Counted from the first letter of the stretch, positions 7,457 through 16,709 are shown. The stretch is 36,706 nucleotides of DNA from an uncultured Alphaproteobacteria bacterium (GCA_944391685.1 CALXUM010000017.1:1-36706), one strand, 5' to 3'. Notes: generated by a model not told the origin, from the letters alone. Numbers and translations are program-made.

Positions 7457-8119
7457 ATGATTTGTGCTTTTTATGGCTTTATTTTCGGGCTCTTTATCCC
7501 TTATATAGCGAGAAGGTTTGCCAAATTTATGCCGGCAACGGCGGCTTATGCTTTGTGTCAGATTTTTGTTCCTGGGAAAAAAACAAAAGGAATCTCTAAA
7601 CAAAAAGAATATAAAAGCTTTATGTGGCGTTCTTTTATGAGCGGTTTGTTAACCGGACTTTTGAGTTATTTATTCTATTTGCATTTTGGTGCTCAAGGTT
7701 TGGCTTGGTATATGGCATATTTGTGGATTTTGCTATTGTTGGCGGAAATAGACTGGAGAATGTTTTTGCTGCCAGATATTTTGACCGTACCTTTGTTGAT
7801 TTTAGGATTTGCTGCTTCGGCTTTAGGTTGGGGTTTTGTAATAGTTCAGGATAGTGCCTTGGGGGCAATGGTGGGATATTTTTTGCCGGTGTTGGTTAGT
7901 TTGTTGCTGGTTTGGAGAGACAAAAACGCTTTTGGCGGCGGAGATATTAAGCTTTTGGCAGCAATCGGAGCTTGGCTTGGGGTGTTGCCTTTGTTATATG
8001 TGGTGGCGATGTCTTCAATATTATTACTTATGTATTCAATCTTAAAAAGAAGGCGTTCAGCAGCATATGGTCCGGCTATTGTAATGGCGGCAATAATTGT
8101 TGCATTATGGTTTTTTTAG
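7457..8119 (+). CDS. Prepilin peptidase, A24 family
   Basis: This roughly 220-residue polytopic membrane protein carries both aspartyl-protease signatures of type IV prepilin peptidases. AEIDWRMFLLPDILT holds the first catalytic Asp and GGGDIKLLAAIGAWLG the second (GxGD). About six to seven hydrophobic segments are visible. The N-terminal cytoplasmic methyltransferase domain with its CxxC zinc site, present in PilD-type enzymes, is missing, as in shorter PilD and CpaA-like forms. It would cleave type IV pilin-like leader peptides at the inner membrane. No pilin or secretion genes are adjacent. The start at ATG 7457 is supported by GAAGAGG at 7443-7449. Confidence 0.88.
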   Translation: MICAFYGFIFGLFIPYIARRFAKFMPATAAYALCQIFVPGKKTKGISKQKEYKSFMWRSFMSGLLTGLLSYLFYLHFGAQGLAWYMAYLWILLLLAEIDWRMFLLPDILTVPLLILGFAASALGWGFVIVQDSALGAMVGYFLPVLVSLLLVWRDKNAFGGGDIKLLAAIGAWLGVLPLLYVVAMSSILLLMYSILKRRRSAAYGPAIVMAAIIVALWFF

Positions 8120-8163
8120 GCTAAAATAATTTGCAATAAAACCTGATTTGGGAGTTTGTTAAA

Positions 8164-8916
8164 ATGATAAAAGCTAAGGATGTTATAACAGCTAAAGCTA
8201 AAAAGGCAAAAGAAGATTTTGCCAAAAAGCTCTTTTATAAAGATGACCGTCGTCGTTTAGTTAAACTGGTTACCGGTTTCAGTTTTGATATGTTTATCAT
8301 GGGGGTTATTTTGGCTGATGCCATAGTTTTAGGCTTGATGACCTCAGATATGATGATTTTTTATTTTGATAATGGTCTGTTTTTATTAGATAGATTGTTT
8401 ATGGGCATCTTTATTGTGGAGATGTTTTTGAAAATATATGCCTTAAGAACAAATTTTTTCAAATCAGGGTGGAATATTTTTGATTTGGTAATTGTGGTTG
8501 TTTCTTCGGTTCCGGCTACCAGTGCATTTATTGTTTTGCGAACTTTCAGATTGTTTAGATTATTAAAATATGTTCAGCATTTTTCTAAACTGCATAATAT
8601 GGTAGAGATCTTTATTGCTCTATTGCCTACGTTTGCTTCTTTTGTTGCCATATTAGCAATCTTTTCATATGTGTTTGCAATCATTGCAGTTAATCTATTC
8701 GGAGATGTGTTTATCACCTTTTCAAATTTAGGTTCGGCAATGTTTACATTATTGCAAGCCTTTACACTTGACGGATGGGCATCAACCATTGCCAGACCGG
8801 TAATGATTGTGTTCCCGCATGCGTGGATTTATTTTGTATCTTTAATCGTTTTCGGTTTTTTGATTGTTATTAGCTTTTTGCTCAGTGCAATCAGACAGAT
8901 TATGGATCTTAAATAA
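8164..8916 (+). CDS. Single-domain voltage-gated-type cation channel (BacNav/Cav-like)
   Basis: The 250-residue protein has the six-segment Ion_trans layout of bacterial sodium/calcium channels. S1-S3 lie at about 36-120 (FFKSGWNIFDLVIVVVSS in S2-S3). S4 has spaced charges R126, R129, R132 and K135 in VLRTFRLFRLLKYVQ. S5 and a pore helix follow, then the selectivity filter TLDGWAS at 201-207, and S6. The filter differs from the TLESWAS of NaChBac: Asp replaces Glu and Gly follows it, which may shift selectivity toward calcium. The C-terminal tail after S6 is nearly absent, shorter than in NaChBac, so no coiled coil follows. It would act as a homotetramer in the inner membrane. A weak terminator follows at 8941. 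Confidence 0.88.
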   Translation: MIKAKDVITAKAKKAKEDFAKKLFYKDDRRRLVKLVTGFSFDMFIMGVILADAIVLGLMTSDMMIFYFDNGLFLLDRLFMGIFIVEMFLKIYALRTNFFKSGWNIFDLVIVVVSSVPATSAFIVLRTFRLFRLLKYVQHFSKLHNMVEIFIALLPTFASFVAILAIFSYVFAIIAVNLFGDVFITFSNLGSAMFTLLQAFTLDGWASTIARPVMIVFPHAWIYFVSLIVFGFLIVISFLLSAIRQIMDLK

Positions 8917-8940
8917 AAAATTTTGAAATAAATCATAAAA

Positions 8941-8969
8941 AATTGCCGATGAACTTGACATCGGCAATT
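8941..8969 (+). terminator. Hairpin after the channel gene
   Basis: 11-bp stem AATTGCCGATG/CATCGGCAATT with a seven-base loop, but only a short T tail. It may terminate the channel transcript. It overlaps the putative groES -35 element. Confidence 0.65.
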
Positions 8970-8983
8970 TTAGTAACTAACTA
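8955..8983 (+). promoter_or_regulatory. Putative groESL promoter
   Basis: TTGACA (8955-8960), 17 bases, then TAACTA (8978-8983), about 45 bp before groES. This fits a sigma-70-type promoter. The CTTGACA start also fits a heat-shock-sigma -35, but the following spacing to CTATCC is too long. No CIRCE inverted repeat is present. Confidence 0.45.
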
Positions 8984-9028
8984 TCCGTGTAGAAACGAAT
9001 ATTTATAAAATTAACGGAGTTAGTAGAA

Positions 9029-9319
9029 ATGAAAATAAGACCTTTACATGACCGTGTTTTGGTTAAACGTTTGGAAGAAAATACAAAAACAGCCGGCGGA
9101 ATTATTATTCCCGATACAGCAAAAGAAAAACCAAGTGAAGGCTTGGTTGAGGCTGTTGGCAACGGTTTTAGAGCCGAAGACGGCAAAATTATTCCGATGA
9201 GCGTTAAACCGGGGGATAAAGTTTTGTTCGGCAAGTGGTCGGGCAGTGAAGTTAAAGTTAATGGTGAGGAACGTCTTATCATTAAAGAAAGCGAAATTTT
9301 AGGCGTAATTGAAGAATAA
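9029..9319 (+). CDS. groES: Co-chaperonin GroES
   Basis: This 96-residue protein is the usual length of the seven-subunit lid of GroEL. It begins [15 protein letters not shown] and contains the mobile loop [22 protein letters not shown], with the GGIIIP contact to GroEL, then [20 protein letters not shown] site lies before the ATG at 9029. groEL starts 16 bp after its stop, the standard operon order. It acts in the cytosol in ATP-dependent protein folding. Confidence 0.98.
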   Translation: MKIRPLHDRVLVKRLEENTKTAGGIIIPDTAKEKPSEGLVEAVGNGFRAEDGKIIPMSVKPGDKVLFGKWSGSEVKVNGEERLIIKESEILGVIEE

Positions 9320-9332
9320 TTTAGAGGATTGA

Positions 9333-10976
<1,644 letters not shown>

Positions 10977-11003
10977 AGTTTTAGAATTTTAATCTTTATA
11001 CAA

Positions 11004-11033
11004 AAAGAGAGGTTTTTAAAACCTCTCTTTTTT
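11004..11033 (+). terminator. Intrinsic terminator of groESL
   Basis: 12-bp stem AAAGAGAGGTTT/AAACCTCTCTTT with a three-base loop, running into TTTTTT. Confidence 0.95.
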
Positions 11034-11087
11034 GCTTGGAAAAATATAAATGAGGTTTATATTATTATGGTAAAGCAGGAGTTTTCA

Positions 11088-11543
11088 ATGATAGATGCCG
11101 ACAAACTAAAAGAGATGCATGATGCCAACGTTCTTTCCGAGGAAGAGTATTTAGAGCAGAAAAAACGTTTGGCTGTTAAGGCAATACAGCAGGTAGATAG
11201 GAATAATGCCAAAAATGGTATAATCTATATTGTATTGGCATTCTTTTTGGGACTTATAGGAGTTCATAATTTTTATGCCGGATATTGGGGGAGAGCATTG
11301 TCACAATTGTGTTTGACTATTATTGCTCCATGGTTTTTGTTTGTTCCTTTGATAGGTGTTAATTTGTGGGTCTTGATGGAAATTTTGTTTGTTAATCATG
11401 GCGCAGGAGGAATTTCTTTTCAAGGGAGCAGAAAAATCATTTGGAGTTTAAGGATTGCTACAATTTTGATTTTAGTAATCGGTTTCTCCGGTGCTAATTT
11501 AGTATTTAATGATGTCATTTTTGAAGAGGCATTCGTGTATTAA
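11088..11543 (+). CDS. TM2-domain membrane protein with N-terminal SHOCT-like helix
   Basis: The 151-residue protein starts with a short helical segment, LKEMHDANVLSEEEYLEQKKRL, like the SHOCT motif often attached to membrane proteins. A TM2 domain follows: two hydrophobic spans around FLGLIGVHNFYAGYWGRALSQL, the family's GxxGxHxFYxG signature. A third hydrophobic segment lies near the C-terminus. I choose the ATG at 11088 because AGGAG lies six bases upstream. An in-frame ATG at 11067 would add seven residues and has a poorer site. TM2 proteins have no established bacterial biochemical role. It stands alone between groESL and tRNA-Gly. Confidence 0.82.
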   Translation: MIDADKLKEMHDANVLSEEEYLEQKKRLAVKAIQQVDRNNAKNGIIYIVLAFFLGLIGVHNFYAGYWGRALSQLCLTIIAPWFLFVPLIGVNLWVLMEILFVNHGAGGISFQGSRKIIWSLRIATILILVIGFSGANLVFNDVIFEEAFVY

Positions 11544-11621
11544 AAAATTTTTTAATAAATTTTTTAAAATTAAGCTTGCTTTTTTTTTAAGATATGATAT
11601 TAAATACTTCGTTCTGATGAT

Positions 11622-11696
11622 GCGGGCGTAGCTCAGGGGTAGAGCGCAACCTTGCCAAGGTTGATGTCGAGGGTTCGAATCCCTTCACCCGCTCCA
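11622..11696 (+). tRNA. tRNA-Gly (anticodon GCC)
   Basis: The sequence folds as a cloverleaf with GTAGCTCAGGGGTAGAGC in the D arm, anticodon GCC inside CTTGCCAAG, and T arm GGTTCGAATCC. It ends in discriminator T and an encoded CCA at 11694-11696. The acceptor stem GCGGGCG/CACCCGC has a C-A mismatch at pair 6-67; related tRNAs have a C-G pair there. A terminator follows at 11705. Confidence 0.95.
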
Positions 11697-12002
11697 GTTT
11701 CTAGCCTTCCTTTGTGGGAGGTTTTTTTATATGCGGGTGAAGGGATTGCATCCCTGTCTGGCTCGTAAATGTTTTTATATTTGGATATAAATTTTTTAAT
11801 TTAATGGTTTATATTATGTATGAAATTTTTATAATATAATATTTTATGTATTAAAAATTTAAGAGATAAGCTGTTAAAAATTTTTATATGGAATAATGAG
11901 TTGCAAATTATAAATTGTTCCTTGACAAGATTGTTCAGATTATGAAAATATAAGTGGACAAAATGAGTAGTAAATATTTATTATATATTAGTGCAGGGAC
12001 TA
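11697..12002. other. AT-rich gap between tRNA-Gly and the sialylation cassette
   Basis: No gene is evident. A tRNA terminator lies at 11705-11728 (six pairs with one G-U, then seven Ts). The segment 11733-11747 (GCGGGTGAAGGGATT) is an exact inverted copy of 11678-11692 in the T arm and acceptor of the tRNA. A TTGACA at 11922-11927 could be a -35 for the downstream genes, with poorly defined -10 choices near 11945-11952. The rest is almost pure AT. Confidence 0.6.
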
Positions 12003-13089
12003 ATGATAGAAAGACGAAAAATAGGTAATAAAAGGATAATTAAAATCTTTGGGATAAAGATTAGTTATAAAGTTCATAAAAAAAGTTTCTAAACCACAAC
12101 CGCAACTGCCGCCAAAACCGCAACCCAAACCACAACCGCAACCCAAACCACAACCGCAACCTAATTCCAAGACTCAGATTGATTATTTAGCAAAAGATAT
12201 AGCCGATACGATATTTTTACATGATGGATTCAATGAATGGCAAGCCGAGTATTTAAAAAATTATTTGATAGCAAGAAATATCAGGGCGGAAGAAAAAAAT
12301 AAAAAGGTTTGGCTTATTACAATTTTGACTTGTTATTTGAGAGAAGATAAAAACTTGGCAATTTCTTTTTTAAGAGATTTTGTTGCTAAATTTGGAGTTA
12401 ATGATGCTGTAGAATATCCCATTGTTTGCCAATTGTTAAAGGAATTAGATTGGGGAAATGACGAAACAAACAAAATAGCTGATGTTTGGGATAAGGTTTT
12501 GTCTTTAAGGCAAGAGCAGAGATTTGAAAATTTAATAAAAAAAGCCAAAAGTGTGGCAATAGTGGGTAGAAGCCCGGTGCTTTTAGGGAAGTCTTTGGGA
12601 GCGGAGATTGATGCTCATGATGTTGTAATCAGGTTTAATAATTCTGATGTTAGCGGTAAATATGCTGCAGATTATGGTGTTAAAATAGATGTGAATGTTA
12701 TCAATCTTTATTTGGATAATATTAATTCAGATAATGTTTTGTGTGTTTATAAAGACTGTAGAATGTTTTTTGTGGAATCCTCTGTTCTAGAAAAAGTGAA
12801 ACGAGACACTGAAAAAAATATAGATGTTTTGGATTTTGGCTTGAAGTACGAAATTTGCAAAATGTCTGGTATAAGCAAACCAACCAGTGGTGTAATTATG
12901 ATAATGTGGGTAAGAAAGATTTTGGGAAGTTTGAAAAATGTTGATTTGTATGGCTTTTCTTTTCAAGACGAAGAAAAAAGAATGACACACTTTGATGATT
13001 CTGAACAGATTAAATTAAAAAATCACGATATTGAAAATGAAATTTATTTTCTAAAAAAAATAATTGGAGAGGATAAAAAGATTAATTAA
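12003..13089 (+). CDS. GT29 (sialyltransferase-family) glycosyltransferase, frameshifted at an A7 tract
   Basis: The main frame contains the GT29 large sialyl motif, VAIVGRSPVLLGKSLG then IDAHDVVIRFNN, a small motif KPTSGVIMIM, and YGFSF with a later His. GT29 enzymes transfer sialic acid from CMP-sialic acid. This frame is open upstream through a Pro/Gln/Lys linker but has no good start. A start at ATG 12003 (MIERRKIGNKRIIKIFG, typical of bacterial glycan enzymes) lies in another frame and stops at 12090-12092. Removing one A from the seven at 12078-12084 joins them into a 361-residue protein (KVHKKVSKPQPQ). A shorter form could begin at TTG 12265. The tract may be a phase-variation or slippage site, or a sequence error. 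It heads the cassette; neuB follows 22 bp later. Confidence 0.8.
12078..12084 (+). other. A7 tract at the frame break
   Basis: Seven As inside CATAAAAAAAGTTT. With seven As the reading frame from ATG 12003 ends after 29 residues; with six it continues through the whole GT29 domain. It is a candidate for replication or transcription slippage. Confidence 0.6.
12121..12156 (+). repeat. 18-bp tandem repeat encoding PQPQPK units
   Basis: Two perfect copies of CAACCCAAACCACAACCG (12121-12138, 12139-12156), flanked by degenerate units from 12091 to 12162. The unit is six codons, so copy-number change would alter linker length without shifting frame. Confidence 0.85.
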
Positions 13090-13111
13090 GATTTGTTTTA
13101 AGGAGAAGCTT

Positions 13112-14008
13112 ATGGTAAAGCCAATTGTTATTGCAGAGATAGGTTGTAATCATAAAGGTGATATGAATATTGCGCATCAAATGATTAAGATCTTAGGGAC
13201 ATTTAAGTTATTGGATGAAAATTCTTATATTGATGTGGTAAAATTTCAGAAAAGAACGAACAAAGAATTATTGACTAAGGAAGAGTATAATGCTCCGCAT
13301 CCAAATCCGGCTAACAGTTATGGTGCGACTTACGGTGAACATAGAGAGTTTTTGGAATTTAATTTAGAGCAAAATAAGCAATTAAAACAATGGTGTGAAG
13401 AAGAGGGGCTGACTTATTCTACTTCCACTTGGGATTTGACAGCGGCAAAAGAAATTGTGAGCATAAATCCAAAATTAATAAAAGTTCCGTCAGCTTGTAA
13501 TTTAGACTTTGCAATGCTTGAATATTTAAGGGATAATTTCTTTGGCGAAATACATTTATCTTTAGGTATGACTACTCATGCAGAAGAGAGAAAAATTATA
13601 GACTTTTTTAGAGAAAAAGACAGAGCAAAAGATTTAGTCATTTATGCTTGTACATCTGGATATCCGGTTCCTTTTGAAGATATATGCTTAAAAGAAATTA
13701 CAAGGCTGAAAGATAGCTACGGTGAAATTGTGAAAGGAATAGGCTTTTCAGGACATCATTTGGGAATTGCGGCAGATGTTGCGGCTTTGGCTTTGGGGGC
13801 TACATATTTTGAAAGACATTTTACCTTGAACAGAACTTGGAAAGGGACTGACCATGCTGCAAGTTTGGAGCCACAAGGAATGCAGAAATTGGCAAGAGAT
13901 TTACGTAATGTTGCTTTGGCATTAACTGAAAAACCTGAGGAAATTTTAGATATTGAAAAAGTACAACGCAAGAAATTAAAAAGAAAGGTTTGTGATGAGC
14001 AAAACTAA
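13112..14008 (+). CDS. neuB: NeuB-family nonulosonate (sialic acid) synthase without SAF domain
   Basis: This 298-residue TIM-barrel synthase would condense phosphoenolpyruvate with an N-acylmannosamine, its 6-phosphate or a related sugar. Motifs include IAEIGCNHKGD at the start, VVKFQKR, STSTWDLTAA, KVPSACNLDF, LSLGMTTHAE, GFSGHHLGIAAD and ERHFTLNRTWKGTDHAASLEP. Standard NeuB is about 345 residues with a C-terminal SAF (antifreeze-like) domain; this protein ends right after the barrel, so that domain is missing. AAGGAG lies about 6 bases before the ATG at 13112. The next gene overlaps its 3' end by 14 bp, indicating a coupled operon. The exact sugar (Neu5Ac, KDN or other) cannot be read from sequence. 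Confidence 0.85.
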   Translation: MVKPIVIAEIGCNHKGDMNIAHQMIKILGTFKLLDENSYIDVVKFQKRTNKELLTKEEYNAPHPNPANSYGATYGEHREFLEFNLEQNKQLKQWCEEEGLTYSTSTWDLTAAKEIVSINPKLIKVPSACNLDFAMLEYLRDNFFGEIHLSLGMTTHAEERKIIDFFREKDRAKDLVIYACTSGYPVPFEDICLKEITRLKDSYGEIVKGIGFSGHHLGIAADVAALALGATYFERHFTLNRTWKGTDHAASLEPQGMQKLARDLRNVALALTEKPEEILDIEKVQRKKLKRKVCDEQN

Positions 14009-15491
14009 AAAAAAGATTGTTCAAATAATTTCTTGTATGATTCCTCTGAAAAAATGGAGAAAGAACTTTAGAGCAAAATATGCGGAAAAGAAAGTTCAGC
14101 CGGTTTATGAAAAAACAGACATTTCTTTGATGGAGTTTTTCTATGCACAATATAATAGTGATTTGTCATTTAATCGATATGATATGATTGTAAGATTATT
14201 GGCTGTGGAAAATTATTATGGTTTGAACGATTTCGGTTGGAAATTGTATGAAAAAATGCAGGAAAAACGCAAGGGGCAGGGGTACTCAAAAAAAGCCAAA
14301 GAAAAATTTGTAGATTTAATAAAATCATGGGAAGAAAAAGGATATGATGACCAGAGTTATCTGCTGGTTAATGGAGATATAAAACTAATTGACGGATCAC
14401 ATCGGTTGGCACTGGCATTATATTATAATGTTAAGAGTTTGTCGTTGATTGTTGATAAAAATGGTAGGACTCCATTATACGGAATAGATTGGTTTTATGA
14501 AAATGATTTTAGTTTAGATGAAATAAATTTAATTAAAGACAGATATGAAAAATTATTGGAAAAACAAGGCAGAGGAGTAAATATTAGCTGCGTGTTATGG
14601 GCCCCCGTGAGTGAGTATTTTGATGAGGTTACACAAAAAATAAATTCTTTGTTTCCGGTTAAAGACATAAAAGATATGGAATTTTCTGATGATGCTTATA
14701 AAAGAATGGTTAAAGCTGTTTATTTGATAGATGATATAGCGGATTGGAAAATTGAAAAGAAAATTGAATATATGCAGAATTTTCCTAATAAAAAAATAAG
14801 ATTTTTTGATATTTATGTAGAGAAGCCATGTTTTAGGTTTAAACAAGCTAATTTGCATACCATACTGGTTCAGGGAGAAATGCTAAAAAAAATTATAAGG
14901 AATTGTTATAAGGATAAAATTGAAAATTATTTTAAAGATGTGATAATTCATACAGCAGATAATTGTTGTCAATCTGAATTTATTGATGCTTTATTTAAAA
15001 CAGAAAATTATGCTTTAGCTTTGTTGGATAATGTAAGGTACATAGATGAATATAAAGCTTATTTGTTAGATAAAGACATTGATTTAAAAAAAGCATGTAT
15101 TGTGGGTAGTTCATCATTTGCTTTATATGGTATATTGCCAAATAATGATGTCGATTTTTGCATTACGAATGAAGAATTGTTAAAGAAATATCCTGATTTA
15201 ATTAAGACAAAAAAGGTCGCAGAGCATTTGGAATTGCTTTTATCTAAAAAGTATAAAAGATTTTTTGATATTAGTGATGAAGAATTGATTAATAACAAAA
15301 AATATCATGTTGAAATTGAGGGAGTAAAAGTTATAAGACCGGAATTGGAGTATGTCGCTCGTTTGATAATGAATAGAAAGAAAGATAAAATAGGATTTAA
15401 ATATATAAAAGCTTTTTGTTTATTAAATCCGCAAAGATGGAATACGGTATTAATTGATGAATTAAAAACTAAGGCAAATTTAAATGACTAA
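13995..15491 (+). CDS. Two-domain protein: ParB-like plus nucleotidyltransferase-like, in sialylation operon
   Basis: The 498-residue protein is not one I can name. Residues 121-147 (LLVNGDIKLIDGSHRLALAL) resemble the ParB/sulfiredoxin-type fold often seen in polysaccharide loci. A central helical region includes IIHTADNCCQSEF (about 318-330). The C-terminal 369-390 (VGSSSFALYGI, then NNDVDF) has the GS...DxD pattern of small nucleotidyltransferase-like proteins. The N-terminus is basic with a short hydrophobic patch, IVQIISCMIPL. It starts inside the neuB 3' end (AAAGG at 13984, six bases before the ATG) and its last eight bases overlap the next gene. It probably modifies or processes the nonulosonate glycan; that role is inference. 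Confidence 0.7.
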   Translation: MSKTKKKIVQIISCMIPLKKWRKNFRAKYAEKKVQPVYEKTDISLMEFFYAQYNSDLSFNRYDMIVRLLAVENYYGLNDFGWKLYEKMQEKRKGQGYSKKAKEKFVDLIKSWEEKGYDDQSYLLVNGDIKLIDGSHRLALALYYNVKSLSLIVDKNGRTPLYGIDWFYENDFSLDEINLIKDRYEKLLEKQGRGVNISCVLWAPVSEYFDEVTQKINSLFPVKDIKDMEFSDDAYKRMVKAVYLIDDIADWKIEKKIEYMQNFPNKKIRFFDIYVEKPCFRFKQANLHTILVQGEMLKKIIRNCYKDKIENYFKDVIIHTADNCCQSEFIDALFKTENYALALLDNVRYIDEYKAYLLDKDIDLKKACIVGSSSFALYGILPNNDVDFCITNEELLKKYPDLIKTKKVAEHLELLLSKKYKRFFDISDEELINNKKYHVEIEGVKVIRPELEYVARLIMNRKKDKIGFKYIKAFCLLNPQRWNTVLIDELKTKANLND

Positions 15492-16635
15492 TATTGCATT
15501 TATTCCGGTTAGGGGAGGGAGTAAATCTATCCCACTTAAAAATATAAAGTTATTAGCCGGAAAACCTCTGGTTTATTGGACAGCATTGGCCGCTAATGAT
15601 GCGAAGTGTATTGATCGGGTTGTTGTGGCAACTGATAGTTATGAAATTAAAAAAGTTGTAGAAGAGTTTAATCTTTCTAAAGTTGAAATTTATGATCGAG
15701 ATCCGGATAATGCTCAAGATACATCTTCAACAGAAAGTGTTATGTTAGAATATTTGAGCAAGGTTAATTTGGCGAAGGATGATTGTTTTTTCTTAATACA
15801 GGCTACATCTCCTTTATTAAGCAGTGAAGACATAGACAATATGTTTAATAAATTTAATAAGGACAAAGCCGATTCAGCTTTATCTTGTGTTAGGAATAAG
15901 AGGTTCTTTTGGTCAGTTGATGGAAAGGCTCTTAATTATGATTATAAAAAGCGTCCAAGAAGGCAAGACTTTAATGGGATTATGATGGAAAACGGAGCCT
16001 GCTATATAAACAAGGTAGGAAATATAAAAAAAGATAAGAATCGTCTTTCCGGGAAAATCTCTGTTTATGAAATGCCGGAATATACGGCTGTTGAAATAGA
16101 TGAACCTGATGATTTTTTAATTATTGAAAAACTTATGAGTAAGTATGGTCATTTAAAAATGCCTGAAAAAGATATTAAGTTGTTTTTAACGGATTGTGAT
16201 GGCGTGATGACTGACGGAGGTATGTATTATTCTGAAAAAGGTGATGAATTAAAGAAGTTTAATACCTCAGATGGAATGGCTTTTGAATTGTTGCGAAAAA
16301 AGGGAATTAAGACCGGTATAATTACGGGTGAAATTACAGATATTGTTAAACGAAGAGCAAAAAAGATAAAAGCAGATGAAGTGTTTTTAGGAGTTAAAAA
16401 CAAATTAGAAATTGTCAAAAATTTGTGTAAGAAATATGATGTTTCGTTAAATCAAGTGGCATATATCGGAGACGATATTAATGATTTAGAGGTTATTAGA
16501 TCCGTTGGGCTTGGGTGTAGTGTTCCAAATGCAATTAAAGTAGTAAAAGAAGAGGCGGATTATGTTACTTTGGTTAAAGGCGGAGAAGGTGCCGTTAGGG
16601 AAGTTGTTGAATTTATTTTAAATAACTACAGATAA
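15484..16635 (+). CDS. neuA: CMP-sialic acid synthetase fused to HAD phosphatase (NeuA-KdsC type)
   Basis: Residues 1-225 form a CMP-nonulosonate cytidylyltransferase: IPVRGGSKSIPLKNIKLLAG binds CTP, then QATSPLLSS and the VEIDEPDD end. Residues 231-383 form a KdsC-like HAD phosphatase with DCDGVMTDG (237-245) as the nucleophile motif and GDDINDL (329-335) as the metal motif. One chain could thus dephosphorylate a 9-phosphate sialic acid and activate it. The same order is found in animal CMAS, whose HAD part is thought inactive; here the HAD residues look intact. The ATG lies within the last eight bases of the previous gene. It closes the operon. Confidence 0.9.
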   Translation: MTNIAFIPVRGGSKSIPLKNIKLLAGKPLVYWTALAANDAKCIDRVVVATDSYEIKKVVEEFNLSKVEIYDRDPDNAQDTSSTESVMLEYLSKVNLAKDDCFFLIQATSPLLSSEDIDNMFNKFNKDKADSALSCVRNKRFFWSVDGKALNYDYKKRPRRQDFNGIMMENGACYINKVGNIKKDKNRLSGKISVYEMPEYTAVEIDEPDDFLIIEKLMSKYGHLKMPEKDIKLFLTDCDGVMTDGGMYYSEKGDELKKFNTSDGMAFELLRKKGIKTGIITGEITDIVKRRAKKIKADEVFLGVKNKLEIVKNLCKKYDVSLNQVAYIGDDINDLEVIRSVGLGCSVPNAIKVVKEEADYVTLVKGGEGAVREVVEFILNNYR

Positions 16636-16680
16636 GCTTTAGAAAAATTTTTAATTTGATTTTTGGTTGATGTTTTTAAT

Positions 16681-16709
16681 AAAAAAAGTCCTGTATTTTA
16701 CAGGACTTT
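16681..16709 (-). terminator. Intrinsic terminator, minus-strand membrane protein gene
   Basis: 11-bp stem AAAGTCCTGTA/TACAGGACTTT (16685-16695, 16699-16709) followed on the minus strand by seven Ts. It overlaps the stop codon of the gene ending at 16698, and may also end the plus-strand sialylation transcript. Confidence 0.85.

Noticed and set aside
8970..9028. CIRCE operator before groES
   Set aside because: No nine-base inverted repeat of the CIRCE type is present.
11963..12028. Tiny open frame MSSKYLLYIS... ahead of the GT29 gene
   Set aside because: It has about 21 codons, overlaps the better-supported start at 12003, and shows no similarity to a known leader peptide.
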